Origin: DASYAN01 sp036501345
Lineage (GTDB): Bacteria > Chloroflexota > Ktedonobacteria > Ktedonobacterales > Ktedonobacteraceae
Length of the DNA stretch: 18,117 nt
NCBI GenBank assembly: GCA_036501345.1
Contig: DASYAN010000555.1
Location: 1 to 18,117, forward strand
Direction: 5' to 3'
Shown: piece after piece, positions 6,402 to 13,103 of the stretch
Numbering within the stretch: position 1 is the first letter of the stretch
Layout of the letters: each line of letters begins with the position of its first letter
The notes under the pieces: generated by a model
Database searches by the model: none
What the model was told of the DNA's origin: nothing
What the model saw: the letters and a program-made list of their open reading frames with translations, nothing else
Program-made: the position numbers and the translations under genes

Positions 6402-7970
6402 CTAATCGGCTACGGCATCAGCCGGTTGACTCATAAAAGGCAGAGAAAAATGGGGGATAACCTCGTTTAGAATTTTTTCCAATGATGATTTATATTGCTC
6501 AGTTATATTTTGTAGGAGATGTGGCCCCTCCTGCTTAGCTTCGACGTCCAAGAGCAGACGATAAGTGATCGCATTAAAAATGACGTTGGGAGAGAGAACC
6601 AGATCAATCACAAGTACGTAAGAGAGAATGGACGGTTGTATCGAGAAGGGATCAGGTGGAGGAGGTGGAGTATTCTCGTCAGAGCTTTCCTGCTTCAAAT
6701 ACCCTATCATATTCTTTGTTGCCTCTTGGATGTACAGCTCAAGGTAGCGCTGAAGCAATGTTACCGCTTTTGGTGGTTCCTGTCCACTGTATGTGACACC
6801 CGCCCAGGATAGATCTATGATAGCATCGAGCCACCATGCTGGTTGGGCAGCTTCCCGCATCGACTTCAGCACGCGAAGCTCGAAATCTCGTTGAGGGTTG
6901 CGTTGTTGCTCTTTGAGGTGTGTGGCAAGCATTTCCGCTTGCAGCGCTGCAACGCTTATTCCGTGAGCATAGATGGGATCCAGCCTACAGAATGCATCTC
7001 CAATGACCAACAAGCCTGCTGGCCAGTTTGCCATTTGATCAAAGTTTTGAAGAATACATTCTGCGACGCGAAATCCTCGGATGGGCGTGATGGGTTCCGC
7101 TTCTGTCTGCAGCATATCGGCTAACTGCGGACCTGTGATCTGGCGTAGTTGCTGATCGAATTTGTCAGGGTCAGTGGAAGGATAGTGTCCAGCAGCTCCA
7201 AAGAAGATGATTCCCCACGTATTATCTGATAGTATATGGCCATTGGCCGTTCTGATTCCCAGAGAAGGTTGGCCAGCTATCCGTATTCCAGCCCATTCTT
7301 GTGCAAATTGAGGAGACACTTTGTAGTAGCGTGAGCTATAACCAATATCAGATGTCAGGCGTTCAGGTTCTGGCACGTCATACCCTAAGGCTTGTAGCCA
7401 TTGGGTGAGCTTCGTGGAGTAGCCACTCGCATCAATGACGAGATCAGCCTCCAGAAGTGATGGTTGTTCCATCTGACCACGTTGCCTGACATGCACACCA
7501 GTGATCCGTGTATGTTCCGCGTCTCTGTTTAATCCAACGACATCCAGACCGGTAGAGAAAGAGACGTTGGAAATTGCCTGAACGCGTTGGCGAATGGTCC
7601 ACTCTCGCAATGCTCTGCTAACACTTGCCTCTTCTTCAGCCGGGACTATGAAGTGACCGGCAAAATTCACGACCTGCACTTTTTTATTTTTCGTAGAAAC
7701 TGCTCCACGTTCTATAAGTTCGGAGGTGAAATTGGGGAAGAGGCGATCCAGACATGATTGACCACGACCCACTACACGGTGGATATGGAATGCTTGAGGC
7801 GTGCCAGCACGCAGATTTGGTTGTTCTAGCAAGAGATCTCTTTCAACAATCTGGACCTGATCATAATAGTCAGAAAGTACGCGTGCGGCTATCAAACCAG
7901 CAATACCCCCTCCGATCACGAGCGCACGAGTCGCTTTGACCTGGGGAGATGGATGATGATGATTCGTCAT
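6402..7970 (-). CDS. FAD-dependent monooxygenase
   Basis: A 522-residue flavoprotein of the aromatic hydroxylase / squalene epoxidase-like superfamily. The N-terminal Rossmann motif reads ALVIGGGIAGLIAARVL (residues 16-32), with the ribose-binding Glu at IVERD (41-45). The middle has LVIDASGYST (177-186), the usual DG-type NADPH/FAD motif, and GDAFCRLDPIYAHGIS (324-339) is the second FAD-binding (GD) motif. The C-terminal 120 residues are helical, including a Pro-rich stretch (TPPPPPDPFS). Start ATG at 7968-7970 behind AGAGAGG. A tandem operator-like repeat lies 30-60 bases upstream. Substrate unknown; such enzymes hydroxylate or epoxidise small hydrophobic or aromatic compounds, often in specialised metabolism, and pairing with a decarboxylase downstream would fit modification of an aromatic amine. 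Confidence 0.85.
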   Translation of the reverse strand: MTNHHHPSPQVKATRALVIGGGIAGLIAARVLSDYYDQVQIVERDLLLEQPNLRAGTPQAFHIHRVVGRGQSCLDRLFPNFTSELIERGAVSTKNKKVQVVNFAGHFIVPAEEEASVSRALREWTIRQRVQAISNVSFSTGLDVVGLNRDAEHTRITGVHVRQRGQMEQPSLLEADLVIDASGYSTKLTQWLQALGYDVPEPERLTSDIGYSSRYYKVSPQFAQEWAGIRIAGQPSLGIRTANGHILSDNTWGIIFFGAAGHYPSTDPDKFDQQLRQITGPQLADMLQTEAEPITPIRGFRVAECILQNFDQMANWPAGLLVIGDAFCRLDPIYAHGISVAALQAEMLATHLKEQQRNPQRDFELRVLKSMREAAQPAWWLDAIIDLSWAGVTYSGQEPPKAVTLLQRYLELYIQEATKNMIGYLKQESSDENTPPPPPDPFSIQPSILSYVLVIDLVLSPNVIFNAITYRLLLDVEAKQEGPHLLQNITEQYKSSLEKILNEVIPHFSLPFMSQPADAVAD

Positions 7971-8000
7971 ATATATTTTACCTCTCTTAGTTCAACTTGT

Positions 8001-8031
8001 GGTTGACCGGTCTTGCGGTGGACCAGTCTGC
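8001..8031. promoter_or_regulatory. Tandem TetR-like operator before the monooxygenase
   Basis: Two near-identical units lie head to tail: GGTTGACCGGTCTTGC (8001-8016) and GGTGGACCAGTCTGC (8017-8031). Each has a palindromic or near-palindromic core (GACCGGTC, GACCAGTC), the style of TetR/AcrR operators. They lie 31-61 bases upstream of the start at 7970, where they could block transcription. No TetR gene is in the window. Confidence 0.4.
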
Positions 8032-8077
8032 AACCCTTCCGTCTAGGATGTTGCATAATCTGACGCGGCACGTCGCT

Positions 8078-8326
8078 TCAATCGTGCATCATTGTTCCCC
8101 CATTGGCAATGAAGAAACGGTAATGGACGCCTTGGGCAAAGGTTGTAATAGAAGATGTGATTAAAAACTCTTTTAGGAGAACAAACACATCTTGTGTCTT
8201 TCCTGCTGATCCGTTAGTCGAATTTGCATCTCCTGTAGAAGTGTGACATGCCAAAGCCATCAAAGTACTGTCAAAGGGCAGTAGAGCTAGGGTAAGGGTT
8301 ACGAGCAGGCTGATAACTTTCGTCAT
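8078..8326 (-). pseudogene. Truncated cupredoxin (plastocyanin-like) lipoprotein
   Basis: From the ATG at 8324-8326 there are 82 residues: a signal peptide with hydrophobic core (MTKVISLLVTLTLALL) and a possible lipoprotein cysteine (LMALAC, Cys27), a short Ser/Thr/Gly linker, then the first half of a cupredoxin domain (VFVLLKEFLITSS, GVHYRFFIANGGTMMHD). The reading frame stops immediately after the MMHD that normally contains the first copper-binding His. The remaining strands with Cys, His and Met ligands are absent, so it cannot bind copper in the usual way. Full members of the family are about twice this length. The break lies next to the monooxygenase promoter, consistent with a recombination joint. 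The frame extends upstream to 8494, but that part overlaps the plus-strand TPR remnant and looks non-coding. Confidence 0.6.
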
Positions 8327-8463
8327 CAGAAATGCTCTGGGATTACTAGAAAAAAAGCCTTTATACAAAAGTCGGTGGTCTTCTGCTAAAGTGTTGGTAA
8401 GAGAAGCCATGCTCTCCAGAAGATAGGTTACCAACAGGAACAGAGAGCATACCAACACTCTAC

Positions 8464-9156
8464 TGGAAGACCACCTACGATCTCGATGCAGCAAAATCCC
8501 TGTTTATGAGAGCGCTCGATATTTCCCGCAATGTAGGAGATCAGCTCAATATGGCCTGGGCGCTCGCTTTGCTGGGTTCCACCATGTTGCAAGAACCTCA
8601 AGAGGCCATGCCTATCTTTCAAGAGAGTCTAGCATTGTTCCGCAACCTGAATCATCAACCGGGAATTGCACAGGTGCTTAACATCATCGAAGAAATAGTC
8701 CGTTTCAGTGGCGATGATAATGACCGTGCTAAGCACGCATATGAGGAATATCTCGCCATATCCCAGCAGACGCGAGAAACACGCAGGATTGCCTATATAT
8801 ACCATAACCTTACCTTCATTGCTCTGCATGAAGGCAAAGCTGAACAAGCCAGAGACCTGGGACGCCAGGGGCTACTGTTAGCACGCGCAATGAACAACAG
8901 ACTTGAATTGGCAAAGGCTCTGGCGATACTCGCAGGAGCTATTGGTGTGTCGGGCCGACCACAGCTAGCCGCACGTTTGCTCGGTGCATCAGAAAGAGCC
9001 TTGGAGACATTGGGGGCCGCCTACCAACCGAATGACAAATGGGAGATAGATGGCATGATCGCCGCTGTGCGTGCTCAACTCGATGAGGCGACCTTCCAGG
9101 CTGCCTGGGCTGAGGGACGCAAGCTGACGCTGGAACAAGCCATATTAGAGTCCTAA
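8464..9156 (+). pseudogene. C-terminal TPR part of a LAL/AfsR-like regulator
   Basis: From about 8464 the plus strand codes tetratricopeptide-like repeats: TYDLDAAKSLFMRALDIS, then PIFQESLALFRNLNHQPGIA, AYEEYLAISQQTRETRR and GKAEQARDLGRQGLLLAR. It ends with the typical tail of large ATP-binding LuxR-like or AfsR-like regulators (LLGASERALETLGA, AAWAEGRKLTLEQAI) and a stop at 9154-9156. The ATG at 8506 lies inside a repeat and has no ribosome binding site. The ATPase core and DNA-binding domain are missing, so this is the last 230 residues of a regulator normally several times longer. Expression as a free TPR protein is possible but not supported. Confidence 0.65.
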
Positions 9157-9159
9157 CTA

Positions 9160-9315
9160 ATAGGATCGGTGTTTGGACTCGTACTTGCTCTGGTACTCAT
9201 CGGCCTCGTTATCAGGCGTGCAGTGCTGGAGGAACGTCTGTTGCAAGAGAATCTGCCTAGCTATGATGCCTATCTAGCCCAGGTCACCTCGCGTTTCATT
9301 CCCTCCGTCTGGTGA
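9160..9315 (+). pseudogene. C-terminal remnant of an ICMT-like methyltransferase
   Basis: Directly after the TPR remnant's stop, in the same frame, the plus strand reads a transmembrane helix (VFGLVLALVLIGLVI), then RRAVLEERLLQENLPSYDAY and VTSRFIPSVW with a stop at 9313-9315. The EE-LL--LP-Y--Y---V--R-IP-VW pattern is the conserved end of isoprenylcysteine carboxyl methyltransferase / phospholipid methyltransferase-like membrane proteins. Only about 50 of the usual 150-200 residues are left, and there is no start codon. Confidence 0.55.
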
Positions 9316-9386
9316 TCTTGACCTGCTTCTGATGTAAGATCCATGTAGCAATCTCTCATCAGCCTGCAGAGTGTTTCTCGTCTTTC

Positions 9387-9530
9387 TCATAGACCAGCGC
9401 GATCCTGCGCCTCTTCCCGCAGCCGTTGCACGTCACGCATCGGTGGAACGCCGAAGAGGCTTTTGTACTCTCGATTGAAGTGGGAGGCGTTCTGGTACCC
9501 CACGCGATAGGCTGCACTCGCCGCACCGCA
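9387..9530 (-). pseudogene. C-terminal HTH remnant of an AraC-family regulator
   Basis: The minus strand reads SAAYRVGYQNASHFNREYKS and LFGVPPMRDVQRLREEAQDR, ending at a stop (9387-9389). This is the second helix-turn-helix and tail of an AraC-family regulator (A-x-x-V-G-Y-x-S-x-x-x-F-x-R-x-[FY]-K-x-x-F-G-x-x-P). Nothing AraC-like precedes it: the frame upstream of about 9530 is antisense to the aldo/keto reductase fragment. The first HTH and the sensor domain are missing. Confidence 0.65.
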
Positions 9531-9585
9531 AGAGATGGGATTATGAGGCATCATGAGTGACCAAAGATGATTCAACGTGGAGAAC

Positions 9586-9705
9586 ATGCAGAAGCGCACA
9601 CTTGGAAAAAGTAACTTAGAAGTCTCGGCCCTCGGGCTCGGCTGCATGGGCATGAGCTTTGCCTATGGTCCGCCTGCCGACAAGCAGGAGAGGAAGTGGA
9701 CGTGA
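9586..9705 (+). pseudogene. N-terminal remnant of an aldo/keto reductase
   Basis: An ATG at 9586 behind GTGGAG starts MQKRTLGKSNLEVSALGLGC followed by MGMSFAYGPPADKQE. This is the unmistakable N-terminus of an AKR13-type aldo/keto reductase, with the first strand of the TIM barrel. After 35 residues homology ends, and the frame stops at 9703-9705 (RKWT, stop). The catalytic Asp-Tyr-Lys-His residues are all missing. AraC and AKR genes are often divergent neighbours, so the AraC tail 55 bp away is probably the other half of the same deleted pair. Confidence 0.65.
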
Positions 9706-9800
9706 ACGAGATCCTGTTCCGGCCTACGCGCCAGGAGTTTTAGCTCCCCCTGGCACCCGATCGATGTGCAAGGCGAGTAGTTCGCGAAAGGAGCTAGGAA

Positions 9801-9827
9801 AGGGAGCCTGACGGTACGCGGCTCCCT
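9801..9827. terminator. Hairpin in the non-coding gap before the membrane protein
   Basis: AGGGAGCC (9801-9808) and GGCTCCCT (9820-9827) form a perfect 8-bp stem with an 11-base loop, without a T run on either side. Between 9706 and 9954 I see no gene. The hairpin may isolate the next gene from upstream transcription. Confidence 0.3.
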
Positions 9828-9954
9828 GACAAAGAGTTCGTCGATCTCAGGTGCCCCTCTCGTTCTGTGAGATCATTCCTCCAACTGGAGTCCCTAACCT
9901 CAGCCGAAATGCTCAATATGGTAGAATGAAAGGGAATTTTGAAGAGAGACGGGG

Positions 9955-10521
9955 ATGATGACACTTATGCCTGTTCTGCACGACTGGCAAAACTTCTCTA
10001 TGCTTACAGGGGCGGCGGCGGCTACTCTGATAGGACTGCTCTTTGTTGCCATCTCGATCGGGACCAATCTTGCGATGAAAGGAGTAGCCGACGCACTCCA
10101 AACGTTTGTAACTCCCACCTTGATCTACTATTTTCAGGTCCTAGTGGCCTCATGTTTGGCAGTCACACCTCTTCAGAGTCCATTCGTCTTCGGTGGAGCT
10201 TTGGCGATACTGGGCTGCGTCAATATTGTGCTTGCGCTTCAAGTGCTCTGGCGTATCCGTGTGATTCACACCAATAAGAAGATCGATCTTCGTCATTCGA
10301 TCTGGCATTTCTTGCTGCCACTGCTTGTAGGCCTGCTCTTCATAGGCACGGCCATCGGTTTCTTCTTCAGTGAACCACTGGCCGCCATAGGCTTCTGCTT
10401 AACGAATCTGCTCTGTCTGACCATTGGTTTGCATAATACCTGGACATTGACAATTTGGCTCGCGCTCCGCAGCCAACAACCAGAGAGCAAGAGCATGAAC
10501 CACGAAGAGGTGGTATCATAG
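9955..10521 (+). CDS. Integral membrane protein of unknown function
   Basis: A 188-residue protein. Two ATGs (9955, 9958) follow GAGACGGGG, and either could be the start. About five hydrophobic segments are visible: around residues 18-37 (GAAAATLIGLLFVAISIG), 60-75, 80-98 (GGALAILGCVNIVLALQVLW), 118-138 (WHFLLPLLVGLLFIGTAIGF) and 145-170. The first segment, with the W-x-x-F-x-x-x-x-GAAAATLIGLLFVAISI pattern, matches a common family of small uncharacterised bacterial membrane proteins. There is a short basic loop (RVIHTNKKIDLRHS) and a hydrophilic C-terminus. It is convergent with the crotonase gene and is probably transcribed alone. Confidence 0.75.
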   Translation: MMTLMPVLHDWQNFSMLTGAAAATLIGLLFVAISIGTNLAMKGVADALQTFVTPTLIYYFQVLVASCLAVTPLQSPFVFGGALAILGCVNIVLALQVLWRIRVIHTNKKIDLRHSIWHFLLPLLVGLLFIGTAIGFFFSEPLAAIGFCLTNLLCLTIGLHNTWTLTIWLALRSQQPESKSMNHEEVVS

Positions 10522-10592
10522 AAGAGATTCTGCGTCATACAGGATGAAAAGTATAAAGAATATGAGAACTTCCAAACGATCATGAACCTGTC

Positions 10593-11381
10593 TCAGATGG
10601 GTTCATTGGATGGGCGTTGAAAGCGAGGTTGGCGCTTCTGCAGGAATGCCTGCATGCCCTCCTGTGCATCAGGGAGCTGCGAAGAGGAAGCCATGACTTC
10701 CAGAGCGTAGCGATAGGCCTGCTCCTGTGGCAGGTCAATTTGGGCATAGTAGGCCTGTTTGCCGATGCCTTTTGAGAGAAAGCTTCCACGGGTGGCTGCT
10801 TCCAAGAAGTGCTGTGCTTCCCCAACCAGTTGATCGGAGGGAACCACCCGATTGATCAAACCCCAGTCAGCCGCTGTCTGCGCATCGATGCACTCGCCTG
10901 TCAGGAGCATTTCAAGGGCTCGTTTGCGTCCAATGCTCCGACTGACAGCAACCATGGGCGTGGTACAGAACCATCCACCTTTGCCGCCAGGGGTTGCAAA
11001 GGCCGCATCGGTGGAGGCTATAGCCAGATCACAAGTTGCTACTAACTGGCACCCTGCCGCAGTCGCGATAGCATGCACGCGTGCTAGTACGGGCTGCGGG
11101 ATGGCCTGGATGGTCTCCATCAAGGTAGTACAAGCCTTGAGCAGTTTGCGCATCGCGGTGATATCCTGCCCCACCATATCAGCGAAGTCGTGACCAGCGC
11201 AAAAGGCAGGTCCATTGGCTGCTAAAATCACGCCTAACGCATGACTATCTCCGACATGACGAAAAGCGTCGGTGAGTTCGGTCATGTGTTTGAGCGAGAG
11301 TGCATTGCGCTTCTTTGGGCAATTCATCGTGATGGTAGCATAATCGCCATCAATATACAATTCAATAAGTTCGTAAGTCAT
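10593..11381 (-). CDS. Enoyl-CoA hydratase/isomerase family protein, ECHDC3-like
   Basis: A 262-residue crotonase-fold protein of normal length. Start ATG at 11379-11381 behind AAAGGAG; the open frame to 11516 is non-coding leader. It has N-terminal MNCPKKRNALS (19-29), the first oxyanion-hole segment GPAFCAGHDF (57-66), and the second, ATAAGCQLVATCDLAIAS (106-123). The two catalytic glutamates of true hydratases are not conserved: the first is Gln112 (GCQL instead of GCEL), and the second lies in ATPGGKGGWFCTTP, where Gly/Lys replaces it. This is the pattern of the ECHDC3-type subgroup, so ordinary hydration activity is doubtful and another acyl-CoA reaction (hydrolysis, isomerisation or decarboxylation) is possible. 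It is divergent from a MarR regulator across a 265-bp gap holding that regulator's operator, and is probably under its control. Confidence 0.88.
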   Translation of the reverse strand: MTYELIELYIDGDYATITMNCPKKRNALSLKHMTELTDAFRHVGDSHALGVILAANGPAFCAGHDFADMVGQDITAMRKLLKACTTLMETIQAIPQPVLARVHAIATAAGCQLVATCDLAIASTDAAFATPGGKGGWFCTTPMVAVSRSIGRKRALEMLLTGECIDAQTAADWGLINRVVPSDQLVGEAQHFLEAATRGSFLSKGIGKQAYYAQIDLPQEQAYRYALEVMASSSQLPDAQEGMQAFLQKRQPRFQRPSNEPI

Positions 11382-11549
11382 CGCTCCGGCTCCTTTCTGG
11401 AAACTTTCAAGGAGTGTGCACTGCAAACCATCTTGTATTGTACGACACAAAGACAATCCATTGGTCCCGACAACGTGTATGCTCTCTTCTTCTGCGAGGC
11501 CAACTTCTCTGAGCAATTGGTTTCTTCCTCACTCTTGCTCCAAAAAACC

Positions 11550-11578
11550 TTGACATGTCATCAATTCTCAACTATAAT
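11550..11578 (+). promoter_or_regulatory. Consensus sigma-70-like promoter of the marR gene
   Basis: TTGACA (11550-11555), a spacer of exactly 17 bp, and TATAAT (11573-11578) are both full consensus. It reads towards the MarR gene at 11647 and carries a TGACATGTCA palindrome (11551-11560) over its -35 box. Confidence 0.85.
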
Positions 11579-11579
11579 A

Positions 11580-11619
11580 GTGACACGACATCAATTACAT
11601 ATCATCGATGTCGTGTCAC
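11580..11619. promoter_or_regulatory. Palindromic operator, probably bound by the MarR protein
   Basis: GTGACACGACATC (11580-11592) and GATGTCGTGTCAC (11607-11619) are a perfect 13-bp inverted repeat with a 14-base spacer, just downstream of the -10 box at the expected transcription start. A related half-site, TGACATGTCATCAATT (11551-11566), is a direct repeat (13 of 16 bases) of TGACACGACATCAATT (11581-11596), 30 bp apart. Placement fits autorepression and possibly control of the divergent crotonase gene. Confidence 0.75.
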
Positions 11620-11646
11620 AGAAATTGGAAGGAGCACCACACCTCA

Positions 11647-12108
11647 ATGGACCGAGCTAACGAGTTACGTTACCTGATCCTGGCTGCACAACGGGAAGGC
11701 TCTCGTCTCTTCGCCGAGCAGATTCGCCCGCTGGGTCTTACCCCTGCCCAAGCTGAAGTGCTCACCGTCCTTCATGAAGCACAGCCTCTCTCTCTGATCG
11801 AAGTTGGAGAACGTCTCGTCTGTGAAGCTGGCAGCCCGAGCCGTCTCGTCGATGGCATGGTCCATGCCGAACTCGTCGAGCGCATCCCATCCTCTACCGA
11901 CCAGCGCAAAGTCTCGCTCACCCTCACTGAACGCGGAGAGCATCTCTACCAGCAGGTCGCGCAGATCGAGCAATTCTTCACTCACCTCGTCAGCAGTTGG
12001 GACGATCAGGCCACACTCGACACTGTCGTATCCGCCCTCTGGCAATTCGTGGGCGACAAACCCGCTGGTCGCGCTCTCGCTCGACGCCTGAAGCGGGACG
12101 CACCATAA
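11647..12108 (+). CDS. MarR-family transcriptional regulator
   Basis: A 153-residue protein. I place the start at the ATG at 11647 (MDRANELRYLILAAQREGSR), typical for the family; the in-frame ATG at 11608 lies inside the operator. AAGGAG is present but about 12 bases upstream, longer than usual. A winged helix-turn-helix spans about residues 28-95: LTPAQAEVLTVLHE, then SLIEVGERLVCEAGSPSRLV as the recognition helix region, and ERIPSSTDQRKVSLTLTERG as the wing with the typical D-x-R-K-V-x-L-T-x-x-G. The flanking helices form the dimer interface. It probably represses its own promoter through the palindrome at 11580-11619, relieved by a small ligand. The MBL-fold hydrolase follows 73 bp later and is likely co-transcribed. 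C-ending codons dominate, unlike the genes to the left. Confidence 0.9.
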   Translation: MDRANELRYLILAAQREGSRLFAEQIRPLGLTPAQAEVLTVLHEAQPLSLIEVGERLVCEAGSPSRLVDGMVHAELVERIPSSTDQRKVSLTLTERGEHLYQQVAQIEQFFTHLVSSWDDQATLDTVVSALWQFVGDKPAGRALARRLKRDAP

Positions 12109-12116
12109 CCTGGATA

Positions 12117-12128
12117 ACCCCTTGGGGT
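12117..12128. other. Short perfect palindrome between marR and the hydrolase gene
   Basis: ACCCCTTGGGGT is a perfect 12-bp palindrome, extended imperfectly to GGATA...CGTCC outside, nine bases after the MarR stop codon. The loop is too short for a good hairpin, so it could be a protein-binding site, but nothing in the sequence decides this. Confidence 0.25.
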
Positions 12129-12181
12129 CGTCCTCAGTCAGCCATTCTCAATACACACTAATCAAAAGGAGAGAAACCACT

Positions 12182-13057
12182 ATGATCCGCATCCATGCCA
12201 TTCAAACAGGAACCGTTCGCATCAAAACCTCCCAACACATCGGTCGGGGCCAAGGAGTACAGCGGCTCCTCAACGTCCTCACCGATAAAGAATGGGTTGG
12301 GCCAGTTCCCATCTATGCCTGGGTGATCGAGCACCCCGAAGGTCTCATCGTCGTCGATACTGGCGAAACAGCTCGCACCGCCGAGAAAAGCTACTTCCCT
12401 CGCTGGCATCCCTTTTTTCGACTTTCAGCTAGCCTCTCCGTCTGTCCAGATGACGAGATAGGCCCACAACTCTGTCGCCTCGGCATCGCGCCCCGTGACG
12501 TACGTTGGGTCGTCCTCACCCACCCGCACACCGATCACGCAGGCGGCCTTGCCCATTTCCCTGCCTCAGAAATCCTCATTGCTCGTGGCGAATATCAGGC
12601 TGCCAGAGGCATCGCGGGTCGCATTCAGGGCTACCTTCCTAACCGCTGGCCTACCTGGCTCCAGCCACGCCTCATCGACTTCACCCACCAAGCCGTCGGT
12701 CCATTCACTGCCAGTCTCCCTCTGACCCGTAGCCAAGACATCATCCTGCTCTCAACACCAGGCCACACCCCTCATCATCTGTCCGTCCTCGTCCGAGACG
12801 GCGACCTCTCCTACATCCTTGCCGGTGACACCTCCTATACAGAGCACCTTATGCTCAAACAAGTTGCAGATGGCGTCTCCCCCAATCCGGCCATCGCCCG
12901 GCAAACGCTGAGCCAGCTCCGATCCTACGCGCAGAGTATCCCAACCATCTATCTCCCCAGCCACGACCCCGACTCAGCAAAACGCCTAGCGGCCCACACA
13001 ACCGTCTCTTTTTCCCAGCAATCATCTTGCCATAGCTCTGATAGAGGGGTCATCTGA
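12182..13057 (+). CDS. Metallo-beta-lactamase-fold hydrolase, AHL-lactonase-like
   Basis: A 291-residue protein. Start ATG at 12182 behind AAAAGGAGAG. Metal ligands of the two-zinc MBL fold are all visible: THPHTDHAGG (residues 113-122; His114, His116, Asp118, His119), STPGHTPHH with His195, LAGDTSY with Asp216, and the final His in LPSHDPDS. The overall layout (IYAWVIEHPEGLIVVDTGE near the N-terminus, then VVLTHPHTDHAGG, then GHTPHHLSVLV) is that of N-acyl-homoserine lactonase-related and similar small-molecule hydrolases. The substrate cannot be read; lactone or quorum-signal cleavage is only one possibility. It lies 73 bp behind the marR gene, so its expression is probably controlled by that regulator. 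Codons end strongly in C (CTC, ACC, CGC), as in marR, suggesting the pair arrived together. The last 20 residues are Ser-rich and probably disordered. Confidence 0.88.
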   Translation: MIRIHAIQTGTVRIKTSQHIGRGQGVQRLLNVLTDKEWVGPVPIYAWVIEHPEGLIVVDTGETARTAEKSYFPRWHPFFRLSASLSVCPDDEIGPQLCRLGIAPRDVRWVVLTHPHTDHAGGLAHFPASEILIARGEYQAARGIAGRIQGYLPNRWPTWLQPRLIDFTHQAVGPFTASLPLTRSQDIILLSTPGHTPHHLSVLVRDGDLSYILAGDTSYTEHLMLKQVADGVSPNPAIARQTLSQLRSYAQSIPTIYLPSHDPDSAKRLAAHTTVSFSQQSSCHSSDRGVI

Positions 13058-13103
13058 ATACGTCCATTCACAAGCATCTCTTCGCTTTCGGGGTATAAGC
13101 TGC

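Noticed and set aside
8506..9156. Functional stand-alone TPR protein
   Set aside because: The ATG is inside a repeat, no ribosome binding site precedes it, and the coding pattern extends upstream of it; the tail is that of a large regulator.
10582..10606. Hairpin ATGAACC / GGTTCAT between the two convergent genes
   Set aside because: It overlaps the crotonase stop codon, has an 11-base loop and no T run; too weak to call a terminator.
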